From the NCBI GenBank assembly GCA_041441465.1, contig JASDSY010000011.1, positions 1 through 64,000 on the forward strand: a stretch of 64,000 bases of DNA. Direction: 5' to 3'. Under the pieces are notes generated by a model. It saw nothing but the letters and a program-made list of their open reading frames with translations. It was not told where the DNA came from and did no database searches. Of the stretch, positions 58,902 through 64,000 are shown piece after piece. Position 1 is the stretch's first letter; each line of letters starts with the position of its first letter. The DNA comes from JASDSY01 sp041441465 (lineage in GTDB: Bacteria; Muiribacteriota; UBA9980). The position numbers were made by a program, and so were the translations under genes.

Positions 58902-60626
58902 ATGCCAATGAATTCATCCACATTTATGGGCCTTGTCAATAATGCCGCGCTTCTTCTGGCACTCGGTGTTTTATATGACTTTACGATATCAAAATCCAGG
59001 ATACTTGTTTTACAGGTAACCGTAGGAATCATATTAGGATTGATGTCTATCGCCGTAATGATGAATCCGTGGGTTTTTATGCCCGGATTAATTTTTGACA
59101 CGCGTTCGATCCTTTTAGGTATTGCCGGTCTTTTTTTCGGCACAATTCCTGTCTCGATCGCAGCCGTTTTAGCCGGATTATACAGGGCATTTCTCGGCGG
59201 CAGCGGAATCTGGGCAGGTGTCGCCACTATTTTATCTACCGCCTTGTTAGGAATAATATGGCATAACCTTTATAAAAATAAACTCGACCGCATTTCACTG
59301 TTCGAGCTTTACAAATTCGGAGTGGTTCTTCATGTCGTAATGCTTTTATGCCAGCTTTTAACGCCAGGGCCGGCATCTATAAACTCGCTTTCAAAAATCA
59401 TCCTGCCGGTATTGATTATTTTTCCGATCGGCACCATGCTACTCGGCCGAATAATAATGGAAAGCAATATAAAGCTTCGAATAAAGGAAGAATTAGCGCG
59501 TAAGCAGACAATGCTTTTAGAAATATTAAATTCAATTCCGCATTCGGTGTTCTGGAAAGATTGCAACGGCATTTATCAGGGCTGTAATAATGCTTTTGCC
59601 CGAGATATCGGCATTGACTCGCCGGACGATGTAATCGGAAAAACTGATTTTGACCTGCCCTGGCCTAAAGATGACGCTGTAAGTTACAGGAAATATGATA
59701 ATGAAGTCATAACAAGTAAATTAATAAAAAAGGACATTGTCGAACCATTAAAATCATCTGAAGGCAAACAATATTGGATAAAAACAACCAAAGTGCCTCT
59801 AATTAAACAGAATAACGAAGTTTTCGGAGTGTTAGGCCTGTATGAGGACATAACCCAAAAAAAAATCGAGGAAGCTGAACTTTTAAAAGCCAAAGAAATG
59901 GCCGAGGCAGCCAATATCGCCAAAAGCCTGTTTTTAGCCAATATGAGTCATGAAATCCGTACGCCGATGAATGGAATAATGGGATTTTCAAACCTTATGG
60001 CTTCAACCCATCTTACCGCAAAACAAAAAGAATATAACGATATTATCATAAGCTCTTCAGAGCACCTTCTGGAACTTATAAATGATATTCTTGATTTTTC
60101 AAGGCTCGAAGCTAAAAAAATCAAACTTGTAAAAAAAGTTTTTAATATAAAAGAAGAAATCAATAACTTGACATTAATTTTTAAAGAGCAAATAAAAAAT
60201 AAAAAAATCGAATTAAAAATCGAAATTGATAATAAAATAACTTACAATGTCATAGGTGATCAACTTAGGTTTAAGCAAATCCTTATTAACCTTCTGACGA
60301 ACGCCATTAAATTTACCTATAAAGGCACTATAACGATTAATGCCTGCCAGGTGTCACTGTCAAATAATATCGCTAAAATTTCAATTTCAGTAATCGACGA
60401 GGGAATTGGAATACCGAACGACAAAATTGACGAGATTTTCGAAATGTTTCACCAGCTCGACGGTTCATATACAAAGCAAAGCGGCGGAGCCGGCATAGGC
60501 CTTTCAATCGTTAAAAACCTTGTCGAATTAATGAACGGAACCATAAAAGTTAAAAGTGAAGTAGATAAAGGCAGCTGCTTTACCATTGAAATTCCATTCG
60601 AACTCAATAGTGAAAGCGACGCGTAA
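58902..60626 (+). CDS. 5TMR-LYT histidine kinase with PAS domain
   Basis: A 574-residue membrane kinase. The N-terminal ~190 residues form the five-span LytS-like receptor (LLLALGVLYDFTI..., MPGLIFDTRSILLGIAGLFFGTIP), a PAS domain follows (about 205-320, ILNSIPHSVFWKDCNG...), then HisKA with MSHEIRTPMNGIMGFS (about 347) and HATPase with LINLLTNAIKFT and GIGLSIVKNL. No receiver domain or adjacent regulator, so its partner is elsewhere. AAAGGA precedes the ATG. Ends at a strong terminator. Confidence 0.92.
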   Translation: MPMNSSTFMGLVNNAALLLALGVLYDFTISKSRILVLQVTVGIILGLMSIAVMMNPWVFMPGLIFDTRSILLGIAGLFFGTIPVSIAAVLAGLYRAFLGGSGIWAGVATILSTALLGIIWHNLYKNKLDRISLFELYKFGVVLHVVMLLCQLLTPGPASINSLSKIILPVLIIFPIGTMLLGRIIMESNIKLRIKEELARKQTMLLEILNSIPHSVFWKDCNGIYQGCNNAFARDIGIDSPDDVIGKTDFDLPWPKDDAVSYRKYDNEVITSKLIKKDIVEPLKSSEGKQYWIKTTKVPLIKQNNEVFGVLGLYEDITQKKIEEAELLKAKEMAEAANIAKSLFLANMSHEIRTPMNGIMGFSNLMASTHLTAKQKEYNDIIISSSEHLLELINDILDFSRLEAKKIKLVKKVFNIKEEINNLTLIFKEQIKNKKIELKIEIDNKITYNVIGDQLRFKQILINLLTNAIKFTYKGTITINACQVSLSNNIAKISISVIDEGIGIPNDKIDEIFEMFHQLDGSYTKQSGGAGIGLSIVKNLVELMNGTIKVKSEVDKGSCFTIEIPFELNSESDA

Positions 60627-60662
60627 TTCCGAATACTTAACTTTATATTCATTTAAATAAAA

Positions 60663-60697
60663 AAGCCGCCTTAAATTTAATCTTTAAGGACGGCCTT
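60663..60697. terminator. Bidirectional terminator between kinase and deoD
   Basis: AAGCCG and CCTTAAA on the left pair with TTTAAGG and CGGCCTT on the right with a one-base bulge; T-runs on both strands. Confidence 0.85.
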
Positions 60698-60735
60698 TTT
60701 TATTTGTCTTATTTTTGGATTTTAATTAACGCTTT

Positions 60736-61437
60736 TTATAAAGCGGCTTCAGCGGCGATTTCGATCATTTGAGTAAATGTTTTTTCGCGTTCTTCCGAAG
60801 TTGTTTTTTCGCCTGTTATGAAGCTGTCGCTTACTGTAAGTATGCTTAAAGCCTGCGCCTTAAATTTAGCTGCGATAGTATAAAGCGCGGCAGTTTCCAT
60901 CTCAACAGCTAATACGCCGTATTTAGCCCATAACTTCCATGAGTCTTTATCGTCATCATAAAATGTGTCTGCTGAAAATACGTTGCCTACTTTAACGTCT
61001 ATTTTTTTTGAAATAGCTACGTCATACGCTTTTTTTAAAAGATCGAAATCGGCGCACGGAGCATAGTCCATACCTTTGAAACGTAATTTATTAACCGCCG
61101 AATCCGTAGAGGATGTCATGGCGAGTATTACATCCCTGATTTTTACTTCAGGCTGGTATGAGCCGCAAGAACCTATTCTTATAACTTTTTTCACGTCATA
61201 CGAAGCTAAAAGCTCGTTGACGTAAATTGAAATCGACGGAATACCCATGCCGGTTCCCTGGACTGATATTAATTTGCCTTTATATTTTCCCGTATAACCA
61301 TACATTCCGCGAATTGTATTGTAACAGGTCGCATCCGTAAAATATTTTTCAGCTATGTATTTAGCGCGCATCGGATCTCCGGGCAATAACACCGTTGAAG
61401 CTATTTCTCCCGCTTTAGCGCCTATATGAATACTCAT
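60736..61437 (-). CDS. deoD: Purine-nucleoside phosphorylase DeoD
   Basis: A 233-residue enzyme cleaving purine nucleosides with phosphate. Motifs: LLPGDPMRAKYIAEKYF (phosphate loop, about 18-34), GTGMGIPSISIYVNEL (about 61-76), RIGSCGSYQ (about 87-95), VEMETAALY (nucleoside site, about 179-187) and SDSFITGE with the catalytic Asp about 204. Length and motifs match the hexameric DeoD type. GGAGG precedes the ATG. Monocistronic. Confidence 0.97.
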   Translation of the reverse strand: MSIHIGAKAGEIASTVLLPGDPMRAKYIAEKYFTDATCYNTIRGMYGYTGKYKGKLISVQGTGMGIPSISIYVNELLASYDVKKVIRIGSCGSYQPEVKIRDVILAMTSSTDSAVNKLRFKGMDYAPCADFDLLKKAYDVAISKKIDVKVGNVFSADTFYDDDKDSWKLWAKYGVLAVEMETAALYTIAAKFKAQALSILTVSDSFITGEKTTSEEREKTFTQMIEIAAEAAL

Positions 61438-61555
61438 GTTCCTACCTCCGTATTTTTTTATTTTTTATTTTTAAAATTAAATTCGGATTAATATATACTA
61501 TTACGGATTAAATTTCAAGCTTTTTTTTATATCAATCCAGCTTTTTATTTTTTAC

Positions 61556-61583
61556 TTGACAAATTCTCTTTTTGATTTATAAT
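61556..61583 (+). promoter_or_regulatory. Sigma70 promoter of the membrane-GAF gene
   Basis: TTGACA (61556-61561), 16-bp spacer, TATAAT (61578-61583), about 85 nt before the gene. Confidence 0.75.
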
Positions 61584-61675
61584 AACGATACACAAAAATT
61601 GCCGCTAATCATAATTAGTACATAAGTAAACCAAAATCTAATTTGTAGAATCACTCAATACTTTTGAGGTTTAAA

Positions 61676-62605
61676 ATGATAAAATTCAGGTTTTATGATT
61701 ATTCGTTTAAAATAGGCTTTTTATTGGTAATATTAGCTTTTTTTGCCGGATTTCTAGGCAATAAATATCAAAGTCTTGCGTTCACCTTAAACTATTATCA
61801 ATATATTTACGTCCTCGTAATTGTCTTTGCAGGCATAAATTACGGCATGATCGGGGGATTTTTCACTTCGACGTCGATATGCATAATCCATGTTATCGGA
61901 CTGGTGGCCAATCCCGCTTATTACAAAGCCGATCCTATACAGGTCAATTACAACATCCAGCTTCTTTTTTTCACATGCCTTGGAATAATATCCGGCCTGA
62001 GCTACGAATGGATGTCAAAATACTGTTCAAACATAAATAAAAGCTTGCAGGAAGCGAATAAAAAGCTTCAGGCGTCGTCTTCCGCGCAGCCTGCACCCGC
62101 AGCAACAAATACCGTCCAGCCTATGCCGGCGCATAACGATTCTTCTGTTAAATTTTACAATTACACCTACCGGTTCAGCAAGCTTATAAGCCAGGCAAAC
62201 TCGGCTGACGGTATAACTGAAGCAGTTATCAAAACTCTCGCCGCGGATTACAGCATCAAGGAATTGGCGGTATTTTCGGTATCGGAAAGAGGCCGGAAGC
62301 TGACCGGAAAAGCCAAGAAAAATCTCCAATTTATTGAAAAAATCGAAGAATTTGAAATAAATTTCGGGGAAGGTTTGATAGGAAAATCGGCGTCAACCCA
62401 AAAAGTGATAGTCAATGAAACAGCCGATCCGCGGACAAACGACTGGCAAATAGCGATTCCATTAACAGCGCACGGCAATTTGCACGAGGTCATAGGCGTC
62501 GCAAAATTAAAATCAATATCGATGATAGGCCAGGAAGATACGGAATATCTTTCAAGAATGGCTGAGTTAGCTTCAATCGCTCTTGAAAGATATTCGTCGA
62601 AATAA
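61676..62605 (+). CDS. Membrane protein with C-terminal GAF domain
   Basis: About 309 residues. Four membrane spans at about 8-120 (FLLVILAFFAGFLG, YIYVLVIVFAGINYGMIGGFF, LLFFTCLGIISGLSYEW), a coiled-coil/Pro-Ala linker (about 120-160) and a GAF domain (about 165-305) resembling those in the PP2C and HD-GYP proteins of this window. No catalytic domain is attached, so it probably senses and passes a signal to a partner. TGAGG fixes ATG 61676. The frame extends to a TTG at 61664. Confidence 0.8.
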   Translation: MIKFRFYDYSFKIGFLLVILAFFAGFLGNKYQSLAFTLNYYQYIYVLVIVFAGINYGMIGGFFTSTSICIIHVIGLVANPAYYKADPIQVNYNIQLLFFTCLGIISGLSYEWMSKYCSNINKSLQEANKKLQASSSAQPAPAATNTVQPMPAHNDSSVKFYNYTYRFSKLISQANSADGITEAVIKTLAADYSIKELAVFSVSERGRKLTGKAKKNLQFIEKIEEFEINFGEGLIGKSASTQKVIVNETADPRTNDWQIAIPLTAHGNLHEVIGVAKLKSISMIGQEDTEYLSRMAELASIALERYSSK

Positions 62606-62701
62606 TTAATTGTATATTTCAGGGTAGTTCTTATTTAAAAAGATAATAATGTCCGGCTTATTAAGAACCCGTAAAAAGCCTTTCAGTGTCGGAGTCGCAC
62701 A

Positions 62702-63547
62702 TTAAGCGCAAAGCAATATGCGTTCGTCAGGGTTGCTTTCGATAGCGCGTTTTAATTTTTCAATTGCCGATGCTTCCAACTGGCGTACTCTCTCTCTTGA
62801 AATACCGAGCATATCGGCCACTTCCTGATGAGTTTTATACACGTTATCTAAAAGGCCGAATCTTAATATCATAGTTTCCTTTTCGCGCCCGGTAAGGTAT
62901 TTATCTAGAAATACCTGGATTTCTGACATCGCCAGATTTGAAACAGCAATATCTTCAGGTTCCATGCTTTCATTTTCGACAATAAACATGTTCTGGCAGT
63001 TTTTATCGATCAATTTTTCAATCGAACAGCTGTCATCAAAATACTGCATCAAATTTTCAATTTTATCCTCGTTAATTTTGATGAATTGCGAAACCGCCTT
63101 TTTATCGACTTCGCCTGTTTGCGTGACGTTATTATTCATGGCTTTTTTCAATTTATTTATTGTTTTGGAAATATTGACCGGTATTCTGATGAGACGCCCT
63201 TTGTTTTCGATCGAACGAATTATTTCCTGCTTGATCCAGAACGAAGCAAAGGTCGAAAATTTAAAACCAAGCGAAGGATCATATTTTTGAATGCTTTTAA
63301 TAAGTCCGATATTGCCTTCCTGGACCATATCAAGAAACATGAGTTTATTATGAGCGTATCTTTTAGCGATTGAAATTACAAGTTTAAGATTGGATAATAT
63401 TATTATCGAAATCGCTTCGCGACTTCCATTTTGTGCTTTAGGAAATAATTTAAGAAGTTCTTCTTCCGAAGGCGGCTCTATAAGCCTGATATCTGAAAAG
63501 TAATTCTCTACAAGCGCGTCAAAATACTGTGAATGCTCACCTGACAT
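62702..63547 (-). CDS. Sigma70-family RNA polymerase sigma factor
   Basis: A 281-residue sigma factor without region 1.1. Region 2 has LMFLDMVQEGNIGLIKS and FSTFASFWIKQEIIRSI (about 65-115), then region 3 and region 4 with EVADMLGISRERVRQLEASAI (about 235-255). The size suits a group 2 or 3 alternative factor (RpoS/RpoH-like) rather than the housekeeping factor. ATG 63547 or 63559 is possible; AAAGG lies 12 nt before the former. Its regulator is not adjacent, but the PP2C phosphatase at 26984 is of the type that controls sigma factors. Confidence 0.9.
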   Translation of the reverse strand: MSGEHSQYFDALVENYFSDIRLIEPPSEEELLKLFPKAQNGSREAISIIILSNLKLVISIAKRYAHNKLMFLDMVQEGNIGLIKSIQKYDPSLGFKFSTFASFWIKQEIIRSIENKGRLIRIPVNISKTINKLKKAMNNNVTQTGEVDKKAVSQFIKINEDKIENLMQYFDDSCSIEKLIDKNCQNMFIVENESMEPEDIAVSNLAMSEIQVFLDKYLTGREKETMILRFGLLDNVYKTHQEVADMLGISRERVRQLEASAIEKLKRAIESNPDERILLCA

Positions 63548-63890
63548 AGTACATCCCATCCTTTAAATAATGCTTTGAATGTTTTACAACTGATTCAATA
63601 AAAAAATGTTACAAAATAAAATAATAAAGTTTAACGATAAATGCTCTGAATATATAGTACGATTCTTCTTTAACTGCGTGATAATCAAATCAACGCTTAT
63701 GCAATGAATAAAAAAATGTAAGTATAGTTTTTAATAAACAATATTAGTGCGATCGGGCATCCTGTTGAATTACCAATAAATTTTTCGGTATCGATTTCAC
63801 ACCGAATTAAAATGTTAATAAAATTTTCGTCATAATTTTAACAAACTTTAACAAAAACAAATTAATTAATTTTTCTAGTAATAATGGATA
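63548..63890. other. AT-rich intergenic stretch
   Basis: Divergent spacer upstream of the sigma factor gene. No gene, RNA or hairpin recognised, and no clear leftward promoter hexamers. Confidence 0.5.
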
Positions 63891-63919
63891 TTGACTTTTA
63901 GGCAAAAATGTGTGATAAT
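63891..63919 (+). promoter_or_regulatory. Sigma70 promoter of the right-edge gene
   Basis: TTGACT (63891-63896), 17-bp spacer, GATAAT (63914-63919). Confidence 0.75.
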
Positions 63920-63934
63920 TTGCGGTGATAATAT

Positions 63935-64000
63935 ATGAAATACAAAAACTTATTTTCACCCAACAAATTAAAATATGTCCTTGGAAAGGAGCGCCCGGCC
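63935..64000 (+). CDS. 5' end of a gene cut by the window edge
   Basis: Twenty-two codons (MKYKNLFSPNKLKYVLGKER...) start 16 nt after a good promoter and stay open to the window end. The K.KYVLGKERP pattern loosely resembles the start of HIT-family nucleotide-binding proteins, but too little is visible to name it. Confidence 0.5.
   Translation, partial: MKYKNLFSPNKLKYVLGKERPA

Overview
The window is AT-rich bacterial DNA from a draft assembly (a 100-N scaffold gap lies at 119-218). The host looks like an uncultivated, anaerobic, diderm bacterium. Anaerobic traits are a two-iron desulfoferrodoxin/superoxide reductase, a DUF362 protein, a B12-binding radical SAM protein and a DUF2148 ferredoxin-like protein. 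Diderm traits are a LolA-like outer-membrane lipoprotein-sorting protein and several Sec-exported proteins. Two long type IV pilin-like proteins and a dense set of GAF, HD-GYP, GGDEF, PP2C and histidine-kinase proteins resemble deep-branching candidate phyla such as Riflebacteria or Wallbacteria. That assignment is a guess: no rRNA is present.

Region 1 (about 1.2-20.6 kb) is a Mu-like transposable prophage. On the left is a lysogeny switch with two divergent consensus sigma70 promoters and palindromic operators between an XRE/ORF6C repressor and a small Cro/Ner-like protein. The early genes follow on the + strand: MuA transposase, MuB ATPase, many small unknown proteins, GemA, Gam and the late activator Mor. 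The head-packaging block (DUF2730-like membrane protein, coiled-coil protein, terminase small and large, portal, zinc-ribbon protein, MuF head protein with a nuclease-like C-terminus, gpG) lies on the opposite strand at 11.7-18.4 kb. Protease/scaffold I-Z and the major capsid protein return to the + strand. Flipping the 11.7-18.4 kb block restores canonical Mu order. There are no tail genes and no recognisable endolysin. The next phage gene is cut to 23 codons and runs into the host terminator at about 20.61 kb. The element is therefore a truncated prophage or, less likely, a tail-less capsid-forming satellite. It also carries several short promoter-to-terminator units that look like small RNAs and a lone CRISPR-repeat-like sequence.

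Region 2 (20.7-43.5 kb) is chromosomal. It begins with an exported phospholipase-D-like protein and an operon for PP2C phosphatase, GGDEF cyclase, HD-GYP phosphodiesterase and a GNAT acetyltransferase. A + strand run follows: rpsT, desulfoferrodoxin, DUF362, radical SAM, CxxCxxCC-cluster protein and LolA-like protein. Next come exported proteins (propeller-like; SH3-C39 peptidase), an apparently leaderless hybrid histidine kinase, tRNA-Thr(CGT), a ferritin-like protein, an alpha/beta hydrolase and a secreted endonuclease I.

Region 3 (44.1-44.7 kb) is a gene-free element of about 500 bp with imperfect inverted terminal repeats built from a series of strong hairpins. Region 4 (44.7-54.8 kb) holds an exported Met/Pro-rich EF-hand protein, two paralogous pilins flanking an Nramp transporter, an NtrC-type regulator, its histidine kinase (a PilS/PilR-like pair; one pilin has a sigma54-like promoter) and an orphan OppC permease. 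Region 5 (54.8-64 kb) holds clpC, a small exported protein, a DUF2148 protein, a 5TMR-LYT histidine kinase, deoD, a membrane-GAF protein, a sigma70-family factor and the start of another gene at the window edge.
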